A stretch of 48,001 bases of DNA, from the NCBI RefSeq assembly GCF_018130765.1, contig NZ_JAFCJZ010000039.1, positions 1 to 48,001 on the forward strand, read 5' to 3'. This document shows, piece by piece, positions 24,305-32,700 of this stretch (its first letter is position 1; each line of letters begins with the position of its first letter). The notes below the pieces were generated by a model. It worked only from the letters and a program-made list of their open reading frames with translations. It made no database searches and was not told the DNA's origin. Made by a program: the position numbers and the translations under genes. The stretch is from Bradyrhizobium iriomotense. Its GTDB lineage: Bacteria > Pseudomonadota > Alphaproteobacteria > Rhizobiales > Xanthobacteraceae.

Positions 24305-25867
24305 GTGAAACAACAGATCTCCGAAGAACAGCGCAAGAGCGGAGTCCTGACCGGTGCCGCGATCGCTTTCCTCCTGCTCGCTTTGCCGCTTGCGGTGTGG
24401 TTGGACCTGACCGAGCTCTCCAAGACCGCGCTGCGCCGGCAGGCCGCCGATCTCAATTCGGTGATCACGAGCGTGCGCAGCTACTACGCGACCAATGTGG
24501 TCGGGCGGGTGCTCGCCAACCCCAATGGCACGACCAGGGTCGTTCACAATTACGAATCCGTCCCCGGTGCGATCCCGATCCCGGCGACGCTGTCGCTCGA
24601 GCTCGGCCGGGTGATCGGCGCGCAGCAGGAAAACATCACCTATCGCTTCGTCTCGGATTTCCCGTTCCAGAACCGCGCCCCGCACCAGCTCGACAAGTTC
24701 GAGAAAGATGCGCTCGACGCGCTGCGCAGGGACCCCGAGCAGAAGATCGTGGAGACCGAGACCTCGCTGTTCAACGACAAGGTCCGGCTGGTCGCGCCCG
24801 TCACCATGGGGCCGGCCTGCGTCAGCTGCCACAACAGCCACCCCGAGAGCCCGAAGAAGGACTGGAAGGTCGGGGATATCAGGGGCATCCAGGAGGTGAT
24901 CATCGCCCAGCCGATCGCTGCCAACATCTTCTCGTTCAAGTTCCTGCTGGCCTATTTCCTGATCGCGGCCGGCAGCGGCCTGTCGTTCCTGTCGCTGCAG
25001 CGCCGCCAGGCGCGCCGCATCAAGACCATGAACAAGGAGCTCGAATCCGCGAACGACTTCCTGGCCTCGCTGTCGATGAAGATCTCGCGCTACATCCCGC
25101 CGCAGGTCTACAAGAGCATCTTCTCCGGCCAGAAGGACGTCACCATCCACACCGAGCGCAAGAAGCTCACCATCTTCTTCTCCGACATCCAGAATTTCAC
25201 CGCGACCGCGGAGCGGCTCCAGCCGGAGCAGCTGACGCAGCTGCTCAACGAATATTTCACCGAGATGTCGGCGATCGCCCTCGAACATGGCGGCACCATC
25301 GACAAGTTCATCGGCGATGCCATGCTGATCTTCTTCGGCGACCCCGAGACCAGGGGCGACCGCGCGGACGCAGAGGCCTGTCTGCAGATGGCCTGGCGCA
25401 TGCAGCAGCGCCTTGCCGAACTCAATGCGAAATGGCGGGCGTCCGGCATCGAGCAGCCGTTCCGCTCGCGCATGGGCATCAATTCCGGCTATTGCAATGT
25501 CGGCAATTTCGGCAGCACCGACCGCATGGACTACACCATCATCGGTGCCGAAGCGAACCTCGCCGCGCGCCTGCAATCCATCGCCGAGCCCGGCGGCATC
25601 GTGCTGAGCTACGAGACCTTCGCCCTCGTCAGCGACATCGTCCGTGCCCACGCGCTGCCCGCGATCACCATGAAGGGCATCAGCCGCGAGGTCATTCCCT
25701 ATTCGGTCGACGCGCTGAACGATGCCGCGGCAGAAAAGAGCGGGATCATCACCGAGCGTGCCCCGGGGCTGGAACTCTATCTCGACCCGGCCGTGGTGAA
25801 ATCCGGCGACGCCGCCCGGGTGCGCTCGCTGCTGGAGAATGCGCTGGCCTCGCTGAAGCCGGCGTGA
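24305..25867 (+). CDS. membrane adenylate/guanylate cyclase with periplasmic c-heme sensor domain
   Basis: A 520-residue signalling protein. Transmembrane helices at about 13-33 and 210-231 bracket a periplasmic DUF3365-type domain carrying a c-heme site, CVSCH (172-176). The cytoplasmic part has a short coiled linker, SRYIPPQVYKSIFSG and a class III cyclase domain with metal-binding Asp294 (FFSDIQNFT) and Asp338 (IDKFIGDAM), and the NVGNFGSTDRMDYTIIG region. Heme would sense redox state, NO, CO or oxygen and tune cyclic nucleotide output. The start is GTG at 24305 with GGAG 7 bases before it. It is monocistronic, with a repeat cluster following. Confidence 0.88.
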   Translation: MKQQISEEQRKSGVLTGAAIAFLLLALPLAVWLDLTELSKTALRRQAADLNSVITSVRSYYATNVVGRVLANPNGTTRVVHNYESVPGAIPIPATLSLELGRVIGAQQENITYRFVSDFPFQNRAPHQLDKFEKDALDALRRDPEQKIVETETSLFNDKVRLVAPVTMGPACVSCHNSHPESPKKDWKVGDIRGIQEVIIAQPIAANIFSFKFLLAYFLIAAGSGLSFLSLQRRQARRIKTMNKELESANDFLASLSMKISRYIPPQVYKSIFSGQKDVTIHTERKKLTIFFSDIQNFTATAERLQPEQLTQLLNEYFTEMSAIALEHGGTIDKFIGDAMLIFFGDPETRGDRADAEACLQMAWRMQQRLAELNAKWRASGIEQPFRSRMGINSGYCNVGNFGSTDRMDYTIIGAEANLAARLQSIAEPGGIVLSYETFALVSDIVRAHALPAITMKGISREVIPYSVDALNDAAAEKSGIITERAPGLELYLDPAVVKSGDAARVRSLLENALASLKPA

Positions 25868-25897
25868 GGGTTCGGCCTTACGTCGTCGCGTTCCGAT

Positions 25898-26090
25898 CGA
25901 GAGAGTCCCCGTGTGGTACCCCTCTCCCTAACCCTCCCCCGCAAGGGGGAGGGAACATACTTTCTTCGCGGCGAATGACTCCATTCACTAGCGCAGCCTC
26001 AATGAGGGCACAGCGTGGCCACGCGCTCCGCTGCGCTCCCTCCCCCCTTGCGGGGGAGGGCGGGGGAGAGGGGTGGCCCAGGAAAAGGTG
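25898..26090. repeat. GC-rich repeat pair between genes
   Basis: GAGAGTCCCCGTGTGG...CCCTCTCCCTAACCCTCCCCCGCAAGG faces an inverted unit ending GGGGAGAGGGGTGGCCCAGGAAAAGGTG. The same building blocks occur at 10560-10690, 27531-27990 and 47737-47884. Confidence 0.75.
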
Positions 26091-26129
26091 TCGGTAATCG
26101 GCACAGGCAACTGCGCTGCGTGAGTCCGC

Positions 26130-27356
26130 TCACCGCGCCGCACCCTCCGTAAACGCCGTCTCGATCACCTCACCGAACGGCTGCCACGAACGGCCGTCGA
26201 ACTGGACCAGCCGCATCTGCCTGATCGGCAGATAGCGCTCCGGCGAGGTGTTCATCCTGATATTGGGCAAGGCGACCGACGGCTGATAATCCCTGAGCGA
26301 GGCCGCCTGGCGCATGATGTTTTCGCGCGAGACGTCGTCGCCGCATTGCTTCAGCACCTGCGTCAGCGCCTCGGCCGCGGCATAGCCGTAGACCGCCGCG
26401 CTGCTGTTGGTGCTTTCGACCTGATGGTACCTGTCCATGAACGTGAACCACTCCTTCATGGCAGGATCGTCTTTCCAGGCGGGATCGCTCGGATCCTTCA
26501 GGAAGGCAGCCGAGATCACGCCGGCCGAATTCTCCAGGCCCGCCGGCGCCATCGCATTGGCGATCGTGGCCGAGGCATCGTTCACGATGACGACCGGGCG
26601 CCATTTGAGCGACGCCGCCAGCTTGATGACCTTGGACGCGGTCGACGGAACGCCGAGAAAGACGAAGATGTCGGCGCCGGCGCGCTTGAGGATCGAGACG
26701 TGACCTTCGAGATGCTCGTCGTTGATGTCGAAGGCGATGTCGACGAGGACATGACGGTTCAGGTCGCCGAGGCCTTCCTGGATGCCCTTGTAGAGCTGGC
26801 GCCCGAACTGGTCGTTCTGCCAGAGCACGACGATCTTCTTCCTGGGATAATAGGCCTGGATGTAGTTGGCGTAGATGCGCCCCTCCGACCGGAACGACGG
26901 CTGCCAGCCCATGGTCCAGGGAAACGCCCTGGCCTGACTCAGCTCCTCGTCGCCGGAGGCGACGAACAGCTGCGGGACCTTCTTCTCGTTCAGGTACCAG
27001 CGCGTGGCGAGATTGCCGGGCGTGCCGAACGAGCCGAACATCACATGTACGTCGTCCTTCTCGACCAGATTGCGCGTCAGCTCCAGCGCGCTTGCCGGAT
27101 CTGAATTGTCGTCGCGGGTGATGAAGCGGATCCTGCGGCCGTTGATGCCGCCACGCGCGTTGACCATGTCGAAATAGGCGGCCTCCGCCTGGCCGATCGC
27201 GCCGAACTCAGACAGCGGTCCCGAATACGGCATGACATTGCCGATCCGGATTTCCTTGTCGCTCGGCTGTTGCTCGGAGTGTTGTTGCTGCGACATCGCG
27301 CCGAGCGATGCGACGGCAATCACGGACACGAACAGCATCCTGCCGATGACGCGCAT
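26130..27356 (-). CDS. ABC transporter substrate-binding protein, branched-chain amino acid/urea type
   Basis: A 408-residue periplasmic-binding protein of the Leu/Ile/Val-urea receptor family. The signal peptide (about 1-21) is followed by a Gln/Ser-rich linker, then EIRIGNVMPYSGPLSEFGAIG, VNARGGINGRRIRFITRDD and VMFGSFGTPGN, all typical of this fold. The ATG at 27356 has AAGGG upstream; the long in-frame extension runs into a repeat cluster. No permease or ATPase genes are nearby, so it is an orphan receptor, or it feeds a transporter encoded elsewhere. Ligand unknown. Confidence 0.9.
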   Translation of the reverse strand: MRVIGRMLFVSVIAVASLGAMSQQQHSEQQPSDKEIRIGNVMPYSGPLSEFGAIGQAEAAYFDMVNARGGINGRRIRFITRDDNSDPASALELTRNLVEKDDVHVMFGSFGTPGNLATRWYLNEKKVPQLFVASGDEELSQARAFPWTMGWQPSFRSEGRIYANYIQAYYPRKKIVVLWQNDQFGRQLYKGIQEGLGDLNRHVLVDIAFDINDEHLEGHVSILKRAGADIFVFLGVPSTASKVIKLAASLKWRPVVIVNDASATIANAMAPAGLENSAGVISAAFLKDPSDPAWKDDPAMKEWFTFMDRYHQVESTNSSAAVYGYAAAEALTQVLKQCGDDVSRENIMRQAASLRDYQPSVALPNIRMNTSPERYLPIRQMRLVQFDGRSWQPFGEVIETAFTEGAAR

Positions 27357-27530
27357 GTTCGAACCCTTGTCGTTGGCCCCCAACGAGGTCGGCTCAATCC
27401 GCACCAAGGCCGCTTGATCTAGGTCAACCGTTTGGCGATCGTATGGCTGGATCGCTTGCTTCAATGCGACGCAGCCGAAAGCGGCAGGCGTGCTGACGCG
27501 CCGCGACGGCGACGCGTCGATTTTCTGATC

Positions 27531-27988
27531 GAGAGAGTCCCCGTGTGGCACCCCTCTCCCTAGCCCTCCCCCGCAAGGAGGGAGGGAACGCACCTGTGTG
27601 TGTGGTTGGAGCGGGGGCCACAAGCCGCATTGAGTGTTCGGAGTTTTGAAACGAGCTGTCGTCGTGGGGCACACTGCGCTCCCTCCCCCCTTGCGGGCAG
27701 GGCTATCGCATATGGCGTGCGCGATGCTGCGGCATCGGCACTGGGCTCCCTCTCCCGCTTGCGGGGGAGGGCTGGGGTGGGGGTGTCTCCGCGTCGGGAT
27801 TGTCGAGGATTGCGGAGGATATCCCTGCGTGGCGAGAGCCCTCACCCGCCGCGCTCTGCGAGCGCGGCGGCCTCTCCCGCAAGCGGGAGAGGCGGAGCAA
27901 GCCCGCGGACAATCCTCGTGAAATCCATATGCGATTGCCCCGCCCTTGCGGGGGAGGGCGGGGGAGAGGGGTAGCCTAGCAAAAGGTG
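27531..27988. repeat. compound GC-rich repeat cluster (copy B, inverted relative to copy A)
   Basis: This fills most of the 648-bp gene-free gap 27357-28004. Positions 27684-27940 are the reverse complement of 10701-10955 with few differences, including ATCGCATATGG ends, the GCGGGAGAGG palindromes and a shared unique centre (GGATTGTCGAGGATTGCGG). Outer units repeat the motifs listed at 25898. No coding sequence was seen in it. Confidence 0.82.
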
Positions 27989-28004
27989 TGGCTCGAGCGC
28001 AGCG

Positions 28005-28937
28005 CTACGGCAGCCCGCGCGCCTCGAGCTGGTGCACCAGCAGCAGCGTCGGTTCGGCGAGGCTGTTGCCGGAGCCGTCGAGGCCGAACGCGGCGGCGAT
28101 GCCGTCGCGGCTGCGCAACAGTGCGCTGCGCGGACAGTGGCCGGCGCCGCAGAGCGTTTTCTTCAGCGTCTCGCCCTGGGCCACGAGGCCGGCGGAATCG
28201 TCCGCGGCCCAGGCCAGCACGATGGGGACGTCGACATTGAGGATGCCGGGAAACACCGATCGCTTGTCGTATTGGGTGGCATCCGTGCCGAGATAGGCTT
28301 TCTCGCTGTCGCTGGCGTCCTTGCCGACGCGGTAGATGCCGGACACCAGCACGACCCCGGCGACATCGGCGCGGTCGGTCTGGAGCTCCGGATGCGCCAG
28401 CAGCGTGGCGACGTGGAAGGCGCCGGCGCCGTAGCCGACCGCGACGATCTCGCGGGCATCGCCGTTGAACAGGTCGATATTGCCGTGGATCCAGGACAGC
28501 GCCGCCGCCACGTCGGTCGCCCCCATCGGCCAGGTCGCCGACGGCGCCAGGCGATAGTTGACGCGGACCCCGATCATGTCGTTGCGCGCGGCAAAGCACA
28601 TCGCCTGGTCCTGGATCTGGCGCGCCAGCTCCGGCGCGCCGCGGTCGCCGGTGAAGGTATCGCCGGTCACGAACAACAGCACCGGCCGCGGCGTGTCGGC
28701 CTTGGTCGCGCTGGTGGCGACATCGAGCACCTGGGCCTCGCTCTCGCCGTAACGCAGGCCGCGCGAGAAGGTGACTTGCTCGCAGAGCCGCGCGGTGCCG
28801 CCCGCCGTCGTGTCGGAATCGGTGAGGCCTGCCGGGACAAGATCGGACGGCGCCGTCAACCGAGCCGGCAGCGGGCCATGCGCGGATGCGGCAGTCACGG
28901 TCAAAAGCAGGAAAAATGCGAGGTAATTCTTCATCAT
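28005..28937 (-). CDS. secreted esterase-fold protein lacking the catalytic residues
   Basis: A 310-residue alpha/beta hydrolase-fold protein of the carboxylesterase/BD-FAE type with a signal peptide (1-19, cleaved after ASA). The overall pattern is clear: VRVNYRLAP, WPMGATDVAAALSWI and VGVVLVSGIY-like segments. The active site is gone: the oxyanion HGGG is TGDT (91-94), the nucleophile elbow GxSxG is GYGAG with Gly170 in place of Ser, and the C-terminal His position is not a His. The reading frame is intact and the codon use normal, so it is probably a functional non-enzymatic protein. ATGs at 28937 and 28934 are adjacent. Confidence 0.75.
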   Translation of the reverse strand: MMKNYLAFFLLLTVTAASAHGPLPARLTAPSDLVPAGLTDSDTTAGGTARLCEQVTFSRGLRYGESEAQVLDVATSATKADTPRPVLLFVTGDTFTGDRGAPELARQIQDQAMCFAARNDMIGVRVNYRLAPSATWPMGATDVAAALSWIHGNIDLFNGDAREIVAVGYGAGAFHVATLLAHPELQTDRADVAGVVLVSGIYRVGKDASDSEKAYLGTDATQYDKRSVFPGILNVDVPIVLAWAADDSAGLVAQGETLKKTLCGAGHCPRSALLRSRDGIAAAFGLDGSGNSLAEPTLLLVHQLEARGLP

Positions 28938-29059
28938 GGTGCCGGCCTTGCGCGCCCGATATTGGCTCGCTCCCTGGGCCTGTCTTTTCAATTCGCCTTA
29001 TTAGTTGGCTCGCCTTGAGGCGATTTCACGGCACCTGCGGCTCGTGCGCCGGCCTAGCA

Positions 29060-29554
29060 TCAATTCCCCGGCTGGAACGTGCAGTCCGCCCCGCTGCCGT
29101 CCTTCCGCCTGATCGCGTTGGGATCGATCGTGCAACTCAGCTTGGAGAGGCTCTCGAAGTTCGAGCCCGCCGCGCCGTCGGGCGGCACGCCCGCCAGCGC
29201 TTCGGTGGCGAAGATCTCGTTGGCGGTGGAGCCGTTCACGGTCTTCACCTTCTTGCCGAAGGTCACCTCGCAATTGCGAATGGTGATGTCGACATTGCCG
29301 GTGCGGCAGACGATCCGGTCGGCGGTTACCACGATGGCCTTCTTGTAGGGAATGTCGGCATTGGCGGCGAACAGCATCGCCACCGCCTTTCTCTCGGCGG
29401 AGGTCAGGTCCGGTGACAGCGGCGCGATCACCCCCGCAAGCGCCAGCGCGGTCGCGCCCGAGACCTTTGCGGGCGTGGCGGCGGACGCACCGGGGAGGTG
29501 GGATGCTCCGGCAAAGGCGAGCGCGCAAGCGAGGATCGCTGGACCGGATCTCAT
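29060..29554 (-). CDS. secreted protein of unknown function
   Basis: A 164-residue protein with a signal peptide (about 1-25, ending ASA). The mature part has four cysteines in two pairs (VCRTGNVDITIRNC and SCTIDPN...DCTF), consistent with two disulfides in the periplasm. I do not recognise a family. ATG at 29554 with GGGAGAG directly upstream. It lies 17 bp behind the DUF3606/lysine-tail gene on the same strand, so the two are probably co-transcribed. Confidence 0.7.
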   Translation of the reverse strand: MRSGPAILACALAFAGASHLPGASAATPAKVSGATALALAGVIAPLSPDLTSAERKAVAMLFAANADIPYKKAIVVTADRIVCRTGNVDITIRNCEVTFGKKVKTVNGSTANEIFATEALAGVPPDGAAGSNFESLSKLSCTIDPNAIRRKDGSGADCTFQPGN

Positions 29555-29571
29555 CCCTCTCTCCCGGATCT

Positions 29572-29994
29572 TCAGGCGGCCTTCTTCCGCTTGACGGTCT
29601 TCTTCGCGGTCTTCTTGACGGCTTTCTTCACGGTCTTCCTGGCCTTCTTCGCGGCCTTCTGGGCCGCGAGGTAGGCCTCGACCTTCCTGGAGGAATGTCC
29701 GGCGGCGGCCACCGCGGCCTTCAGCTTGGCCGGGGTGATCTTGAACTTCTTCGACCAGTAGCGGACCTCATAGGCCTCGCCGAGCGCGATGCGGCTCTTG
29801 TCGGCGGCGCGGTGCTTCTGGAGCTTGATGTAGTCCTCGACCTTCTTGGCGGAGTGGCCGACCTTCTTGACGGCGTATTTCAGCTTGGCCGGGGTCACCT
29901 TGAACTTCTTCGACCAGTAGCCGACTTCGTATTTCTCGGTGAGCGCGATCAGGGCGCGATCGGCGCCGCCCCGCTTTGCCTTGTTGTCGGCCAT
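29572..29994 (-). CDS. tandem DUF3606 protein with lysine-rich histone-like tail
   Basis: A 140-residue basic protein. Two copies of a DUF3606-like unit lie at about 10-58 and 66-112; each has the core YEV-YWSKKFK-TPAKLK-AV--GHS-KKVE-Y. The last 30 residues are almost entirely Lys, Ala, Thr and Val in KK-A/T repeats like those of histone H1-type bacterial proteins. It is probably a DNA-binding or nucleoid-associated protein, but that is inferred from composition only. The ATG at 29994 has a strong AGGAGGG site. Confidence 0.75.
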   Translation of the reverse strand: MADNKAKRGGADRALIALTEKYEVGYWSKKFKVTPAKLKYAVKKVGHSAKKVEDYIKLQKHRAADKSRIALGEAYEVRYWSKKFKITPAKLKAAVAAAGHSSRKVEAYLAAQKAAKKARKTVKKAVKKTAKKTVKRKKAA

Positions 29995-30022
29995 GCTTCC
30001 CTCCTGCCGTGGATGGCATCCA

Positions 30023-30052
30023 GTCTAGCATGCAACCGGATTTGGAAGGCAA
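30023..30052 (-). promoter_or_regulatory. possible promoter of the DUF3606 gene
   Basis: On the minus strand TTGCCT (30052-30047) and CTAGAC (30028-30023) are 18 bases apart, which would start transcription near 30016, about 22 bases before the ATG. The match is moderate. Confidence 0.35.
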
Positions 30053-30263
30053 GACGCCACCCGCCCGACGATTGCGCGAAGCCGCCGTTTTGCACCGATG
30101 AGTCAAGCTGTTGGGCGGCGTCAGCTGGCGTCATGCCCGAGCAGGCGCTCTACTGTGCATGGGGTTGTTTTCGCAGTTTTTGTTTGCTCGCATTTCCGTG
30201 ACGGAACCTTTTGCCGGCTGATGCGACTTACCTGTGACACGGGGAAACACGTGCGAGGCAGTC

Positions 30264-30404
30264 ATGGCACACAAGCATACCGCCGATCCGGCAGAGATCA
30301 TGCGGGGGACCGGTCATCCTGAGCTGGAATATGCCGCCGGCTGGACCATCGCAGGTCTCGTCACCATCGGCACCATCGTCGCCGCCTGGGTCTTTGCGAT
30401 CTAG
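30264..30404 (+). CDS. 46-residue single-helix membrane protein
   Basis: A short gene with a good ribosome site (GAGG, 5 bases before the ATG). The product begins with a His/Asp/Glu-bearing soluble segment (MAHKHTADPAEIMRGTGHPE) and ends with one transmembrane helix (about residues 25-46) that runs to the C-terminus. The layout resembles small accessory subunits of heme-copper oxidases (subunit IV type), but I cannot confirm that. Its stop codon TAG and the stop of the convergent kinase gene overlap in the palindrome CTAG. Confidence 0.6.
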   Translation: MAHKHTADPAEIMRGTGHPELEYAAGWTIAGLVTIGTIVAAWVFAI

Positions 30405-31987
30405 GCAACCGGAAACTGCAGCTCGAAGGCGACGCCCGCGTCAGTGGGCTTGAGCCTGATCGAGCCGCCATGGCTCGCCATCACCGCACGCGCGATCGCC
30501 AGCCCCATCCCTGTGCCGCCCTGGTCGCGGCGAGTGGTGAAGAACGCATCAAAGATCCTGTCGCGGTTCGGCGCCGAGATCGGCTCGCCGTCATTGCTGA
30601 CCGTCACAAGCAAGGTCGTCCGCTCGTCCACCGCCTCCAGCCTGATTGTCCCGGCCTTGTGCCGCACCGCGTTATCGGTGAGATGCGACAGCACGATCAG
30701 CGCCTTCTCCGAGGACATGCCGATCGCCCTGTCCAGGCTGCCGCTGGCTTCGATCGAGCTTGCCGGAAACCGGCTTCTGAGATCGGCGATCACCGGCGCA
30801 AGCTCGGTACGCTCGTTCTGCGGCAGGGTTTCGGCGCGGGCGAGCTCGCGCAGCCGCTGCGCCATCGCCTCCAGCCGCTGGGTGTCGGACAGGATGTTGG
30901 CGATGAAGGTGTTCTGCTCGGCCGGCGTCAGGCTGCCGGCCTTGCCCTGAACCGAATCCTGCAACAGCTCGGCCGCGCCCTTGATCGAGGTCAGCGGCGA
31001 TTTCAGCTCGTGGGTGAGATGGGCCGAGAACGTCGCGATATAGTCGGAGCGCCGCGCCAGCTGTTCGGCCATGCCGAGGAAGCTGTGCGACAGCTGGGCG
31101 AACTCGCGCGTGCCGTAGTGCCGGAGCGGCCGGAACGCCTCGCGGTCGCCGCGGCCAATTCTGGCGGCGCGGTCGATCAGCTCGCGCATCGGCAGCGTGA
31201 TGGTGCGCGAGAACACGAGCCCGATCAGGATCGTGCCGAGGATCACGGCAAGCCCCGCCAGCACGAACTTAGCCCGCTCCTGGTAGAGATGGTCGAAGAT
31301 GTTGCTCGGCGTCCGCGTCGTGTAGATCACCCCGGCGACGCGGTTGTTGACGATGACGGGCATCGCCGAGAACACGTGCACGCCGAGGCCGCGGCTGAAG
31401 GAATAGATCGGCGGCGGCGGCTTGTCCGGCACGCGGTTGCGCAAGGTGGCGCGGTACTGCCCGTGCAGTGCGTCCGCGACCTCCTCGATATGGGCGAGCG
31501 ATTGCCCGACCTCCTGCCGCCCGGCGATCACCACGCCTTGCGGATCGAGGATGCGAAAGCCCGCCAGCGTCACCTTCTGAGTCTCGCGGATGATCGGCGT
31601 CAGTTTTCCGCCGATCTCGACATAGGCTGCTTGCGCCGGCTGGGGCGCGGGCAGCGCATCGGGCCGCCGCCGGAGCAGGTCGTTGGCGGTGAGGTCGAGC
31701 GCGGGGCGGATCGGCGTAACCTGGTCGCCGGGATCGGGCAGCACGTTCGGCGGCACCTCGGGGCCGAGCGTGAGGCCGCTGTCGAGCCTTGCCGTCACCT
31801 CCTGCGCATAGATCGTCGCGAGCACGCGGCTCTGCGCGATCAGCTCGGCCTGGGTCTGGCGGATCAGCTGGTTGTCGTAGAGGCGGAAGAAGAACAGGCC
31901 GACCAGCGGCAGCACCGCGACGGTTGCCAGCACCGCGAAGATCACCAGCCCCAGCGATGGCCGCCATTTGTCGGGCGCCGCGCTCAT
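30401..31987 (-). CDS. sensor histidine kinase (CreC-like)
   Basis: A 528-residue membrane histidine kinase. Transmembrane helices at about 13-34 and 241-259 bracket a 200-residue periplasmic sensor domain with a proline-rich stretch; a HAMP linker, the phosphoacceptor His326 (LTHELKSP) and an HATPase domain (DNAVRH, GGTGMGLAIARAV) follow. The H-box LTHELKSPL-xI-GAAE is close to that of E. coli CreC. The start ATG at 31987 overlaps the stop of the regulator gene (ATGA), so the pair is translationally coupled. The signal is unknown; the DUF4173 membrane protein encoded first in the operon is a candidate partner. Confidence 0.87.
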   Translation of the reverse strand: MSAAPDKWRPSLGLVIFAVLATVAVLPLVGLFFFRLYDNQLIRQTQAELIAQSRVLATIYAQEVTARLDSGLTLGPEVPPNVLPDPGDQVTPIRPALDLTANDLLRRRPDALPAPQPAQAAYVEIGGKLTPIIRETQKVTLAGFRILDPQGVVIAGRQEVGQSLAHIEEVADALHGQYRATLRNRVPDKPPPPIYSFSRGLGVHVFSAMPVIVNNRVAGVIYTTRTPSNIFDHLYQERAKFVLAGLAVILGTILIGLVFSRTITLPMRELIDRAARIGRGDREAFRPLRHYGTREFAQLSHSFLGMAEQLARRSDYIATFSAHLTHELKSPLTSIKGAAELLQDSVQGKAGSLTPAEQNTFIANILSDTQRLEAMAQRLRELARAETLPQNERTELAPVIADLRSRFPASSIEASGSLDRAIGMSSEKALIVLSHLTDNAVRHKAGTIRLEAVDERTTLLVTVSNDGEPISAPNRDRIFDAFFTTRRDQGGTGMGLAIARAVMASHGGSIRLKPTDAGVAFELQFPVA

Positions 31988-32688
31988 GCCTCTTTCTCGC
32001 AGCGGCCGAGCTTGAAGCCGACGCCGTGGATGGTCTCGATGACGTTCTCGCAATTTTGCGCCGCGAGTTTTGCGCGGATGTTGCGGATGTGGCTGTCGAT
32101 GGTGCGGTCGGAGACCTGGATGTTGAGCTGATAGGCCGCCCGCATCAGCTGCTCGCGGCTGAACACCGAGGTCGGCCGGGTCAGGAACGCGCGCAAAATG
32201 CCGAACTCGATCGCGGTGAGCTTCAGCGGCGTGCCGGCGAACGACGCCACATGCTGCTCGGGATCGATCAGCAGGCCGCCTTGCGTCAGCGCAGCCGGTC
32301 CTGCCTTGGCCTCGCCATTGCGCGGGCTGAGCCGGCGCAGGATGACGTTGACCCGCGCCACCAGCTCGCGGGGGCTGAACGGTTTTGTCACGTAGTCGTC
32401 GCCGCCGATCTCGAGGCCGAGGATGCGGTCGATCTCCTCGTCGCGTGCCGACAGGAACAGGATCGGCACGTCGGACGTCTTGCGGATCTCGCGGCAGACG
32501 TCGAGGCCGTCGAACTCGGGCATGCCGATGTCGAGCACGATCAGGTCGGGCCTGTCGGCGGCAAAGCGGCTGAGCGCCTCCTTGCCGTCGCGAGCCTCGA
32601 TCACGTCCATGCCGGCCTTCTTCAGGGCGACGCGGATGACCTCGCGGATATGGCCTTCGTCGTCGACGATGAGAATGCGATGCGCCAA
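31984..32688 (-). CDS. OmpR/PhoB-family response regulator (CreB-like)
   Basis: A 234-residue two-component regulator: receiver domain (1-120) with phosphoacceptor Asp53 (LIVLDIGMPEFDG) and Lys in VTKPFSP, then a winged-helix DNA-binding domain (SREQLMRAAYQ, SDRTIDSHIRNIRAKL). The start is a TTG at 32688 with GGAG 6 bases before it; no ATG fits. It lies 12 bp after the DUF4173 gene and overlaps the kinase gene, forming a three-gene operon. Likely targets include its own operon. Confidence 0.9.
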   Translation of the reverse strand: MAHRILIVDDEGHIREVIRVALKKAGMDVIEARDGKEALSRFAADRPDLIVLDIGMPEFDGLDVCREIRKTSDVPILFLSARDEEIDRILGLEIGGDDYVTKPFSPRELVARVNVILRRLSPRNGEAKAGPAALTQGGLLIDPEQHVASFAGTPLKLTAIEFGILRAFLTRPTSVFSREQLMRAAYQLNIQVSDRTIDSHIRNIRAKLAAQNCENVIETIHGVGFKLGRCEKEA

Positions 32689-32700
32689 GAGATTCTCCGC

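Noticed and set aside
30201..30225. GGAAC box upstream of the 46-residue membrane protein as an EcfG-type promoter
   Set aside because: The -35-like GGAAC is present, but no CGTT-type -10 element falls at the required spacing.
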